From the NCBI GenBank assembly GCA_023436525.1, contig JAEZIW010000008.1, positions 1 through 9,397 on the forward strand: a stretch of DNA of 9,397 nucleotides. The letters are read 5' to 3'. Below, one piece after another: positions 1 to 5,961 of this stretch. The notes under the pieces were generated by a model. That model was not told the DNA's origin and did no database searches. It worked only from the letters and a program-made list of their open reading frames with translations. The stretch comes from Bacillota bacterium. GTDB lineage: Bacteria; Bacillota; Clostridia; Christensenellales; SZUA-584. The translations under genes and the position numbers were made by a program. Each line of letters opens with the position of its first letter. The stretch's first letter is position 1.

Positions 1-48
1 GAGAATCCGCTCAAGTGGGAAGCAGATGAATATTTCACAAATCTGTAG
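1..48 (+). CDS. 3' end of an unidentified CDS (partial, runs off left edge)
   Basis: The first 15 codons read ENPLKWEADEYFTNL and end in TAG at 46-48. I do not recognise the family. The reason to believe it is coding is internal: a second, diverged copy at 131-181 reads DENPLKWATGGYFTHL and stops at the same place. Several differences between the copies are synonymous third-position changes (AAG/AAA, TAT/TAC, ACA/ACG), as expected for sequence kept under protein-level selection. The stop codon is shared with the first bases of a palindromic repeat. Too little is visible to say what the protein does. Confidence 0.4.
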   Translation, partial: ENPLKWEADEYFTNL

Positions 49-96
49 GGAAGGGTCTTGACCCTTACCCAAGGGACGGTCAAGACCATCCCCTAC
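45..96. repeat. REP/MITE-like palindromic repeat, copy 1
   Basis: A 52-bp quasi-palindrome bounded by GTAGGG and CCCTAC. It contains two hairpins: AAGGGTC-TT-GACCCTT, and GGGACGGTC-AA-GACCATCCC, the second with one mismatch. The second copy lies 133 bp further on. There is no T-run, so it does not look like an ordinary terminator. Position right at a stop codon, palindromic structure and repetition fit a dispersed intergenic repeat. The family is not named here. Confidence 0.7.
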
Positions 97-130
97 AACC
101 TTTTCGATATTAATCGGGCTTTATAAACCG

Positions 131-181
131 GATGAGAATCCGCTCAAATGGGCGACCGGCGGATACTTCACGCACCTGTAG
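131..181 (+). pseudogene. Duplicated 3' gene end (remnant of a paralogue or local duplication)
   Basis: This segment repeats the C-terminal coding sequence found at the left edge (shared ENPLKW, YFT and final L-stop) at an offset of exactly 133 bp. The frame stays open back to about position 62, through the first palindromic repeat, but has no convincing start codon or ribosome binding site. The bases just upstream would read LIGLYKPDENPLKW, so slightly more of the ancestral gene may survive. The likely explanation is a duplicated gene tail left after local rearrangement, not an expressed gene. It could also be the true end of a gene disrupted by the repeat. Confidence 0.35.
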
Positions 182-229
182 GGAAGGGTCTTGACCCTTC
201 CCCAAGGGACGGTCAAGACCGTCCCCTAC
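178..229. repeat. REP/MITE-like palindromic repeat, copy 2
   Basis: This copy nearly matches the one at 45-96 (two base differences by eye), and its second hairpin is perfect: GGGACGGTC, AA loop, GACCGTCCC. Like copy 1 it begins within the TAG stop codon of the C-terminal coding fragment upstream. A short separate hairpin, CGTTCT-TT-AGAACG, follows at 249-262. Confidence 0.72.
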
Positions 230-312
230 AACTCTTGGGCAGTCAAGACGTTCTTTAGAACGGTTCTGATAGCAATCAATTTCATCCGCAATAAATTAGT
301 ATCACAATTTTT

Positions 313-374
313 GCAAAGTCCGCTTGACATTTCATGCAAAGCGCACTATACTAATATTGCAAAGCCTGCTTTGC
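313..374 (+). promoter_or_regulatory. Putative operator: three phased GCAAAG sites plus an inverted half-site
   Basis: GCAAAG occurs at 313-318, 336-341 and 359-364, each exactly 23 bp from the last, and the inverted form CTTTGC lies at 369-374. The first site is just upstream of the -35 box, the second lies in the -35/-10 spacer and the third falls about where transcription should begin. Placement over the promoter of an XRE regulator gene strongly suggests autoregulation by that regulator. The binding itself is inferred. Confidence 0.6.
324..352 (+). promoter_or_regulatory. Sigma-A-type promoter of the XRE operon
   Basis: TTGACA at 324-329 (consensus -35) is followed by a 17-bp spacer and TATACT at 347-352 (one mismatch to the -10 consensus). 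The predicted start is near 359, about 32 bp before the TTG start codon. The GCAAAG sites overlap this promoter on both sides and within the spacer. Confidence 0.85.
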
Positions 375-390
375 ATTTGGAGGTGCGCTC

Positions 391-597
391 TTGAACACAA
401 AGATCAAGGAACTGCGAAAAAAACATAAGCTTTCTCAAGAGGAGCTGGCCATGGCCGTGGGTACCACGCGCCAAACCATCACCTCCATTGAATGCGGCAA
501 ATACACAGCCTCTCTCGTGCTGGCCTACAAAATCGCCCGCTATTTCAATCTGCGCATCGAAGATGTTTTCGATTTTTCCGACGTGGAGGATATTTAA
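391..597 (+). CDS. Small XRE-family helix-turn-helix transcriptional regulator
   Basis: A 68-aa single-domain DNA-binding protein. The HTH_3/Cro-C1 fold spans about residues 4-60: IKELRKKHKLSQEELA (first helices), then TTRQTITSIECGKYTAS (turn and recognition helix), ending with NLRIEDVFDF. Members of this short class usually bind operators as dimers and often repress their own operon. The start is TTG at 391, chosen because GGAGG sits 7 nt upstream (379-383) and the protein then begins at the usual MNTKIKELR position. It is first in an operon with two membrane proteins; the ribosome binding site of the next gene lies inside its 3' end. Likely autorepressor through the GCAAAG sites in its promoter. 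The inducing signal is unknown. Confidence 0.93.
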   Translation: MNTKIKELRKKHKLSQEELAMAVGTTRQTITSIECGKYTASLVLAYKIARYFNLRIEDVFDFSDVEDI

Positions 598-599
598 TC

Positions 600-1049
600 A
601 TGGAGCAATACAAGAAATCATTGAAAGCAAGAATCGCCGCGTTCAGCGCCGGCGTTGCCGTATTGATCTCGCTGCTGGTGCTGGGCGAAAGCGACGCGTT
701 TGCCCAGCCTGGGCTGAATTCGTTTTCCGAATTCCTCCGCGGCTTCCAAACAGGCATCCTGCTCTCGGTCAGCCTCGTCTTCATATTTTTCATCGTCAAA
801 TATGTTTGGCTGCTGAGAAACGAAGAGAAGCTAAAAAGCGCCTATTATGCCGAAAACGACGAACGCCATAAGCTGATTATGATGAAGATCGGCGGCAACG
901 CCATGTACGTTTGCACCATTCTTATACTCATTGCAGGCATCATCGCCGGATACTTTGACGAAACGGTATTCTTCTCGCTCGCTGGATGCGCACTGTTCCT
1001 GCTGCTCATCCGCGTCGCGCTGAAAATCTACAATCACAAAAAATACTGA
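600..1049 (+). CDS. Four-helix membrane protein of the XRE operon (DUF2178-like)
   Basis: A 149-aa predicted integral membrane protein with no recognised enzymatic motif. Hydrophobic segments lie at about residues 12-29, 50-72, 99-118 and 122-143. Between the second and third is a charged cytoplasmic-type loop with the NDERHK motif (about 86-91). A DER-type loop before a pair of transmembrane helices recalls DUF2178-type proteins, which often sit beside small XRE regulators in Firmicutes; this family assignment is from memory and tentative. The start is ATG at 600, with GGAGG at 585-589 inside the regulator gene. In-frame codons back to 492 are only read-through of that gene. Probably co-transcribed with and controlled by the XRE protein. 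Function unknown. Confidence 0.85.
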   Translation: MEQYKKSLKARIAAFSAGVAVLISLLVLGESDAFAQPGLNSFSEFLRGFQTGILLSVSLVFIFFIVKYVWLLRNEEKLKSAYYAENDERHKLIMMKIGGNAMYVCTILILIAGIIAGYFDETVFFSLAGCALFLLLIRVALKIYNHKKY

Positions 1050-1062
1050 GAGGTTAATTATT

Positions 1063-1281
1063 ATGAGCCGGAACAATCTGAAGAAGAATTGGCCGATTAT
1101 GATCGGTTCACTCGGCATGGTCGTTTACTTCGGTGTGGGTCATTTCGTGGCATTTCCGGAGCTTTTACGCTGTTTTTTGCTCGGGTGCACCGTCGCCTGT
1201 CTGATGCTCGGCGCGGTTATTGCCAAAACCGGCCCCGGGCGGCTGCGCCATTGGAAAAAGAGCTTTTTTCAGCGTCTGTGA
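1063..1281 (+). CDS. Small two-helix membrane protein, last gene of the XRE operon
   Basis: A 72-aa protein with hydrophobic stretches at about residues 11-31 and 34-55, flanked by basic ends (SRNNLKK at the start, RHWKKSFFQR at the end). This suggests both termini are cytoplasmic. No family recognised. The start is ATG at 1063, with GAGAGG at 1048-1053 overlapping the stop of the preceding membrane protein gene. The 13-bp gap and the terminator about 20 bp after its stop place it as the final gene of the three-gene operon. It may be a partner or accessory subunit of the 149-aa membrane protein; that is inferred only from adjacency. Confidence 0.75.
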   Translation: MSRNNLKKNWPIMIGSLGMVVYFGVGHFVAFPELLRCFLLGCTVACLMLGAVIAKTGPGRLRHWKKSFFQRL

Positions 1282-1300
1282 TAGAAATAAAATGACTTTG

Positions 1301-1328
1301 GCCATGCTTCTCAGCGCATGGCTTTTTT
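1301..1328 (+). terminator. Intrinsic terminator of the XRE/membrane-protein operon
   Basis: Perfect 7-bp stem GCCATGC (1301-1307) with GCATGGC (1316-1322), 8-nt loop, then six T residues at 1323-1328. It lies 19 bp after the stop of the 72-aa membrane protein. The opposite strand has no T-run, so it acts for plus-strand transcripts. Confidence 0.88.
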
Positions 1329-1428
1329 AATTGGCGACTACCGTCTTCAGCTCTATTTTGCTTTCACAAGAGGTTTTTGAGAAACAATGTCGAAACACAC
1401 AGTATGTTTCTGAAATCGGGGTGAAGAG

Positions 1429-1989
1429 ATGAAAGTTATCGGTTTCAACGGCAGCCAAAGGGAAGACGGAAACACATCCATCATAATGGGTATTGTTTTT
1501 GAGGAGCTTGAGGAGCAGGGCATTGAGACGGAGCTGCTTCACTTAAATGACATCGCGCCGTGCCGGGGGTGTTTCGCATGCAAAAACAGTGCGAACTGCG
1601 TGTTTGAGACGGATATGTTCTGCGAGTATTTCGAGAAGCTCAAGGAGACCGACGGCGTGCTATTAGGGTCCCCCGTGTATTCCGCGGATGTCACCTCTAC
1701 GATGAAGGCGTTTTTGGAGCGGGCGGGTGTGGTGGCAGCGATGAACCCGGCGCTGCTCAAATACAAGGTGGGTGCGAGTGTGGCGGCGGTAAGGCGCGGC
1801 GGCGGGCTGACCGCGGTAGACACGATGAATCATTTTCTGCTCAACAAGGAGATCGTGGTGGTGGGGTCAACGTACTGGAACATGGTGTACGGCAAGGAAG
1901 TCGGCGATGTGCTGGGCGATGAGGAGGGCATACGCAACATGCTGAATCTCGGGCAGAACATGGCGTGGGTGCTGAAAAAGCTTATATAG
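1429..1989 (+). CDS. Iron-sulfur flavoprotein-like NAD(P)H-dependent oxidoreductase
   Basis: A 186-aa flavodoxin-fold protein of the NADPH-dependent FMN reductase/Isf group, expected to bind FMN and pass electrons in the cytoplasm. The FMN phosphate loop is GSQREDGNT (8-16) and the second flavin loop is GSPVYSADVT (80-89). Between them lie four cysteines, C45, C48, C51 and C57 (C-x2-C-x2-C-x5-C). This is the compact motif that binds a 4Fe-4S cluster in archaeal and clostridial iron-sulfur flavoproteins. Length fits the family. The start is ATG at 1429 after CGGGGTGA (about 1417-1423). It heads a run of same-strand small enzymes. Physiological substrate unknown; such proteins have been linked to oxygen or peroxide detoxification and quinone reduction. 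Confidence 0.88.
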   Translation: MKVIGFNGSQREDGNTSIIMGIVFEELEEQGIETELLHLNDIAPCRGCFACKNSANCVFETDMFCEYFEKLKETDGVLLGSPVYSADVTSTMKAFLERAGVVAAMNPALLKYKVGASVAAVRRGGGLTAVDTMNHFLLNKEIVVVGSTYWNMVYGKEVGDVLGDEEGIRNMLNLGQNMAWVLKKLI

Positions 1990-2016
1990 ATTGTTTCATG
2001 CGAGAGGAAAAAGATA

Positions 2017-2340
2017 ATGGAATTTAAATATCATCATATCGGCATTCCGACAGTGCAGCCAATCAAAGGAGAGGTATACCTGCCAGATTACAAACTGTTT
2101 CACTTTGGATATGACGACAGCGAATTCGGCATTGAGTGGATGAGATATGAGAAGGGCTGCCCATTGCCGGAAATCGTTAAAACCGTGCCGCATGTGGCTT
2201 TTCAGGTTGATGATATTCTCAAAGCTATACACGGAAGAAAAATCATCATTGAACCCAACAGTCCGTCACCCGGAGTCACAGTGGCGTTTATTGAAGAAAA
2301 CGGCGCACCTATAGAATTGATTCAAGTGGACGAAGTCTAA
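2017..2340 (+). CDS. VOC-superfamily protein (glyoxalase/dioxygenase fold)
   Basis: A 107-aa single-domain vicinal-oxygen-chelate protein. It has the N-terminal YHHIGIPT strand (5-12), a second paired motif VPHVAFQVDD (57-66), and the C-terminal strand GAPIELIQ (96-103) with a potential metal ligand E100. H7, H59 and E100 match the usual spacing of VOC metal ligands, so a metal-dependent reaction is possible, but the substrate cannot be read from sequence. The family includes glyoxalases, ring-cleaving dioxygenases and bleomycin-binding proteins. ATG at 2017 follows GAGAGGAAAAAG. It lies 27 bp after the flavoprotein gene and 16 bp before the exonuclease gene, so the three are probably co-transcribed. 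Confidence 0.85.
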   Translation: MEFKYHHIGIPTVQPIKGEVYLPDYKLFHFGYDDSEFGIEWMRYEKGCPLPEIVKTVPHVAFQVDDILKAIHGRKIIIEPNSPSPGVTVAFIEENGAPIELIQVDEV

Positions 2341-2356
2341 TATATCGGAGATGCGT

Positions 2357-3019
2357 ATGCGCTTTACGGCAATAGATTTTGAAACAGCCAACAGCTTTAT
2401 CGGCAGCATTTGCGCGGTCGGGCTCGTTGTCGTGGAAGACGGAGCTGTGGTCGATAAAAAATACTGGCTGATAAAGCCCCACAAAGATCACAGCTATTTT
2501 GACCCGTTCAATGTGTATATCCACGGCATCACCAAGGATATGGTGGCAGCCGCCGATGAGTTCGATACCGTCTACACGAACGAAATAGCACCCGTCATTC
2601 AACGCACGGTGCTGGCTGCTCATAACGCGGCGTTTGATATGTCGGCCCTCCGGCATGTTCTGGATTTATACAATATCGAATATCCGCAGGTTGATTACAT
2701 ATGTACATTTAAAACCGCTCAAAGAACATGGGGCGAGCTTGAGAATCATAAGTTGGACACCGTATCAGAGCATTTGAATTTCAGCTTCACCCATCATAAC
2801 GCGCTCGAAGACGCTTTGGCCTGTGCCAATATTCTGCTGGAGGCTTTCAAGGAAAAAGGGCCCAGCAATTTTGATGCGTTGACCAAAGCCCTCGGCATGA
2901 GAATCGGGCAGCTTTATGCAGGCGGATATGAGCCATGCAGCACAAGCAAAACCTGCCGGATCAAAAAAGTGAAATCGAGAACGGCATCTTTTGATCCGAA
3001 GCCTGATTTGTACGCATAA
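2357..3019 (+). CDS. DnaQ-like DEDDh 3'-5' exonuclease
   Basis: A 220-aa protein of the RNase T/DnaQ exonuclease superfamily, related to the epsilon proofreading subunit but encoded as a stand-alone nuclease. All three Exo motifs are present: Exo I AIDFETAN (D7, E9), Exo II AHNAAFDMSAL (D94), Exo III HHNALEDA (H147, D152). These make a complete DEDDh two-metal catalytic site. The C-terminal 45 residues are basic and lack an obvious domain (a BRCT domain is common here in relatives but is not seen). ATG at 2357 is preferred over ATG at 2351, because CGGAG (2346-2350) abuts the latter but is 6 nt from the former. Role likely in DNA or RNA end trimming; specific substrate unknown. Confidence 0.9.
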   Translation: MRFTAIDFETANSFIGSICAVGLVVVEDGAVVDKKYWLIKPHKDHSYFDPFNVYIHGITKDMVAAADEFDTVYTNEIAPVIQRTVLAAHNAAFDMSALRHVLDLYNIEYPQVDYICTFKTAQRTWGELENHKLDTVSEHLNFSFTHHNALEDALACANILLEAFKEKGPSNFDALTKALGMRIGQLYAGGYEPCSTSKTCRIKKVKSRTASFDPKPDLYA

Positions 3020-3122
3020 GGTCAAAGGCAAGGGGATTATCATACGGCTTAAAAATATGCAATAATAAGAAGAACTCAGGAGCCTGTGGGTGCACATTTT
3101 TAATATTAACGGAGAGAACATT

Positions 3123-3548
3123 GTGGAAGATGAACTGAAAATTAAAATGAGCGCATTTACGCTGGACTGTAAAGACCCGCACGCGTTAGCGGAATTCTAT
3201 GCGGTGCTGCTCAAATGGGAAATACCATTCTTTGATGAGAACTATGCTATTGTGGGTGCGCCGGGGATCAACCAGGGGGTGTATCCCGGAATAACGTTTC
3301 AGCACAACCCTGAATATATACCGCCTGTGTGGCCGGAAGAACCGGACGCTCAGCAGCAAATGGCGCATATCGATTTTGCAGTGAACGATTTGGAAAAGGC
3401 GGTTCAATACGCTATCCAGTATGGGGCGACAATCGCAAGCAAACAATTTTCCGACAGATGGACAGTGATGTTTGACCCTGCCGGGCACCCTTTTTGCTTA
3501 TGTAATATGAAGCATGTTTTTGAGAGTCCCCATTTTGCGTTGCTGTAG
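3123..3548 (+). CDS. VOC-family protein with glyoxalase-like domain
   Basis: A 141-aa protein with the two half-domains of a glyoxalase-like (Glyoxalase_6 type) fold: SAFTLDCKDPHALAEFYAVLL (10-30), then AHIDFAVNDLEKAVQYAIQYG (81-101), and the closing strand WTVMFDPAGHPFCLC (113-127). Conserved H82 and the DPAGHPFCL motif are typical. Substrate unknown. The start is GTG at 3123, with GGAGAG (3111-3116) 6 nt upstream. GTG at 3090 with AGGAG (3078-3082) is also possible and would add 11 residues. The 103-bp gap after the exonuclease gene leaves room for its own promoter, though I could not assign one. It is the second VOC gene in the cluster but is not a close copy of the first. Confidence 0.82.
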   Translation: MEDELKIKMSAFTLDCKDPHALAEFYAVLLKWEIPFFDENYAIVGAPGINQGVYPGITFQHNPEYIPPVWPEEPDAQQQMAHIDFAVNDLEKAVQYAIQYGATIASKQFSDRWTVMFDPAGHPFCLCNMKHVFESPHFALL

Positions 3549-3697
3549 AAGCTGTAAGGTTGGGTGATTGGGAGGATATACACTGTATTTAGGGTCTCGG
3601 GCAGAGCATATGATTGGTGATAGATAAGCTTTCAGAATAGAGATTTTGGCAATAATGGGTAGTTCAACATTCTCAAATAAATAGAAAGGTGAATAGA

Positions 3698-4195
3698 ATG
3701 GGTCAATCTCTAAGTGCTATGCGAAAGAAGTTGGAAAAAGAAAATATATGCAAATGTCTCAAAGGGAGAATAAAGTATTTTGTGACACTTTATCGTGAAT
3801 CTCATGATGGTTGGGAAGGGCGAATTTCTGTAAGTATTGACAATAAAGAAATTTTTAAATCCAATACCTTTGAGTGGTGGGGATTTCTAGATAGATGGAC
3901 GGGATCCAGCCGCGATCACAAGATGATGTATAATAAAAGTCATATAGAAGGCATCGTTAATGTCCATAGTTTTTACTGGTCATTTTATTATTACCAAAAT
4001 CATAGCATCAGTGAAAGCTTATGTTCAGAAGATGCATTGGTCAGGCTTTTTGCTATTTTGGATAAACGAGTTGGAAAAAGAACTTTAAAGAGATTGGAAA
4101 CAGACTTGTCCATACAGCCGCAATGGCTACAAGTTTTTTATAAATTGCGATTAGAAACAGAAGGCATCATTAGGTCAGTTTCAGTCTCTGAATAA
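3698..4195 (+). CDS. SF0329-like family protein, AT-rich
   Basis: A 165-aa soluble protein. The N-terminal block LKGRIKYFVTLYRESHDGWEGR (21-42) followed by SIDNKEIFKSNTFEW (46-60) resembles what I recall of the uncharacterised SF0329 family. No catalytic motif, signal peptide or membrane segment is seen; aromatic residues are abundant (YWSFYYYQ at 93-100). The start is ATG at 3698, with AAAGG 8 nt upstream; a GTG at 3689 in the same frame is inside that ribosome binding site. Base composition differs sharply from its neighbours (30-33% GC in two 60-base lines I counted, against 58% in a line of the adjacent gene). Recent horizontal acquisition is likely. It converges on the minus-strand gene 42 bp downstream. 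Confidence 0.7.
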   Translation: MGQSLSAMRKKLEKENICKCLKGRIKYFVTLYRESHDGWEGRISVSIDNKEIFKSNTFEWWGFLDRWTGSSRDHKMMYNKSHIEGIVNVHSFYWSFYYYQNHSISESLCSEDALVRLFAILDKRVGKRTLKRLETDLSIQPQWLQVFYKLRLETEGIIRSVSVSE

Positions 4196-4237
4196 ATTTA
4201 GTCTTTTTTATATTGATCTATACTTCTATAATGTGAC

Positions 4238-4933
4238 TTACCATGAGAAGGACCATTTCTTATTTAGGTGTTCCTTGCTTGTAAACTCTCCGAACGCCTT
4301 TCCCTCCGGCTTCGCCTCAAACGTCATCCTCTCGCCCGTCGTCGGGTGATCCAAACTGATGCGGCTCGCAAACAGCGCCAGCGGCGCCTTCACATTCCGC
4401 GCGCCATATTTCATATCGCCGTAAACCGACGCGCCGATATGCGCAAACTGCGCCCTTATCTGGTGAAACCTCCCGGTTAACAGCTTCACAAGCACGAGAA
4501 CCAGCCCTTCCTTCTCCGCCAGAACCTGATACTCCAGCCCCGCCTTCTTGGCGTTTGCCGAAGGTTTGTCCGAAACAGAAGCGATATGCGTCTTCTCGTC
4601 CTTGGTCAGGTAGTGCCACAGCGTCCCTTCGCTCTCGGGCGGCATCGCCGTCAGCACCGCGAGATATGTTTTCTCAAACGTACCGTTTTGTATCTGCGCA
4701 CTCAGCCTTGCGGCCGCTTTGGAGGTGCGTGCAAACACCATCACGCCGCTTGTCGGCCTGTCCAGCCGGTGCACCAGCCCCAAATACACAGCGCCCGGCT
4801 TGTTGTATTTCTCGCCGATGTACGCCTTGCATAGGCTCAGCATATCCTCATCGCCCGTTTCGTCCGCCTGAGACGGCACACCGTAAGGCTTTACCACAAC
4901 AAGCAGATGATTGTCTTCATAAATTACGTTCAC
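4238..4933 (-). CDS. RluA-family RNA pseudouridine synthase
   Basis: A 231-aa enzyme that isomerises uridine to pseudouridine in rRNA or tRNA. The hallmark HRLDRPTSG motif is at residues 55-63, with the catalytic aspartate D58. Other family signatures are VVVKPYGVPSQ (12-22) and LLTGRFHQIRAQFAHIG with the conserved RxHQIR-like segment. There is no S4 RNA-binding domain, so this is the short single-domain form and the target site cannot be named. The start is GTG at 4933: the first residues VNVIYEDNHLLVV match the normal N-terminus, and a longer reading to 5032 would only overlap the upstream methyltransferase. GTG overlaps the TGA of that gene (GTGA), and a purine-rich AGGTGGCAGG lies just upstream, indicating translational coupling. 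Confidence 0.92.
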   Translation of the reverse strand: MNVIYEDNHLLVVVKPYGVPSQADETGDEDMLSLCKAYIGEKYNKPGAVYLGLVHRLDRPTSGVMVFARTSKAAARLSAQIQNGTFEKTYLAVLTAMPPESEGTLWHYLTKDEKTHIASVSDKPSANAKKAGLEYQVLAEKEGLVLVLVKLLTGRFHQIRAQFAHIGASVYGDMKYGARNVKAPLALFASRISLDHPTTGERMTFEAKPEGKAFGEFTSKEHLNKKWSFSW

Positions 4934-5775
4934 GCCTGCCACCTGACTGTGGTGCCGCACGGCAGATACACGCCCGAATTCTTCTGCGGCAGCACGAGTG
5001 TGTCCGATTCGATTTTGCCATCGTTTATGCACAGCGCCAGCATGTTGCGCGTCACCACGTCCGACAGCCCTGTGGTGTACGAATTGATGATGAAAAACAG
5101 CGGATCGTCGCTTAACAGCTTTGCGCAGTCCTTTACCAGCTCAAACAGCGCGTCTTCAATCTTCCATACGCCGCTTTGGCTGCGCCCATAGCTCGGCGGG
5201 TCCATCACAATCGCGTCGTACGTGTTGCCGCGGCGCTGCTCGCGCAGCACGAATTTGTGGCAGTCGTCCGCCATGAAGCGCACAGGTGCGCCGTCAAGGC
5301 CATTTTGCTTCACGTTATCCTTCGCCCAGTCGTTCATGCTTTTGGCCGCGTCCACATGCACCACGGAGGCCCCGGCGCTCAAGGCCGCGACGGTGGCGCC
5401 GCCCGTGTACGCGAATAAATTCAGAAGCTTTACAGGCCGGTTCGCGGCTTTGATGCGCTGCATCATATAATCCCAGTTGAACGACTGTTCGGGGAACACG
5501 CCGATGTGCTTAAAGCCGGTGGGCCGCACAATGAACTTAAGGCCGCCAATTGTCACCGTCCATTTGTCGGGCACCTTTTTGATAAAGCGCCAGCTGCCGC
5601 CGCCTGTGGCGCTGCGGTCGTAAACCGCGTGCGGCTGCCACGGCGTGTCGCTGCTGCGCTCCCATATCACCTGCGGGTCGGGCCGCTGCATGATAATGCC
5701 GCCGATATTTTCGAGCTTGTCGCCGCTGCCTGTATCGAGTACGGCGTAATCGCCTGTGTTGTCTGCTATAAACAT
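4930..5775 (-). CDS. RlmI-like class I SAM-dependent (rRNA) methyltransferase
   Basis: A 281-aa methyltransferase of the COG1092/RlmI-like group, which methylates cytosine-5 in 23S rRNA in characterised members. The Rossmann domain begins at LLNLFAYTGG (117-126, SAM-binding motif I), continues with VDAAKSMNDWAKDN (141-154, motif II region) and has the catalytic-face motif DPPSYGRSQSGVWKIED (192-208). The N-terminal about 90 residues (RPDPQVIW, FIVRPTGFKH) are a small beta-rich lead domain; no PUA domain is obvious. ATG at 5775 follows GGAGG with a 5-nt gap. It is the first gene of a two-gene operon with the pseudouridine synthase. RNA target is inferred from family and partner, not shown. Confidence 0.9.
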   Translation of the reverse strand: MFIADNTGDYAVLDTGSGDKLENIGGIIMQRPDPQVIWERSSDTPWQPHAVYDRSATGGGSWRFIKKVPDKWTVTIGGLKFIVRPTGFKHIGVFPEQSFNWDYMMQRIKAANRPVKLLNLFAYTGGATVAALSAGASVVHVDAAKSMNDWAKDNVKQNGLDGAPVRFMADDCHKFVLREQRRGNTYDAIVMDPPSYGRSQSGVWKIEDALFELVKDCAKLLSDDPLFFIINSYTTGLSDVVTRNMLALCINDGKIESDTLVLPQKNSGVYLPCGTTVRWQA

Positions 5776-5823
5776 TGTTTCCTCCGCTTTAAAAGCTCTT
5801 CGCCATAATGGCAGGCAAAGACC

Positions 5824-5836
5824 GTATCAATGATAC
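5824..5836. promoter_or_regulatory. 13-bp palindrome upstream of the methyltransferase gene
   Basis: GTATCA-A-TGATAC is a perfect inverted repeat with one central base, centred about 55 bp upstream of the methyltransferase start. On the minus strand it overlaps TTGATA, a possible weak -35 element, but no good -10 box is found at 17 bp. It may be an operator; nothing else supports this. Confidence 0.25.
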
Positions 5837-5961
5837 CATTTCACGGGATTTTTTAAAAGAGAAAGAAGAAAGGACTACGCTCATCAGATTAACGTCGCAT
5901 TGATGCGATTGAGAATCGATATGCACTTACTAAACATAGCTAGTGAAAAGTGAAGGCTACT

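Noticed and set aside
191..394. 67-aa reading frame upstream of the XRE gene
   Set aside because: It runs through the palindromic repeat, the promoter and the operator sites, has no good ribosome binding site and resembles no protein.
391..1281. Toxin-antitoxin or bacteriocin system
   Set aside because: The XRE protein lacks a toxin partner of known type, and the two membrane proteins are larger than typical small membrane toxins and have no bacteriocin leader.
1392..1410. Operator GAAACA-N7-TGTTTC upstream of the flavoprotein gene
   Set aside because: Only a 6-bp dyad, with no convincing promoter boxes around it; could easily be chance.
4934..5032. Longer start for the pseudouridine synthase
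   Set aside because: These codons are an out-of-frame reading of the methyltransferase C-terminus. The conserved N-terminus begins at the GTG at 4933.
4555..5115. 186-aa plus-strand frame opposite the RNA-modification genes
   Set aside because: It is a high-GC shadow of two well-supported minus-strand genes, with low-complexity Arg/Ala/Pro-rich sequence.
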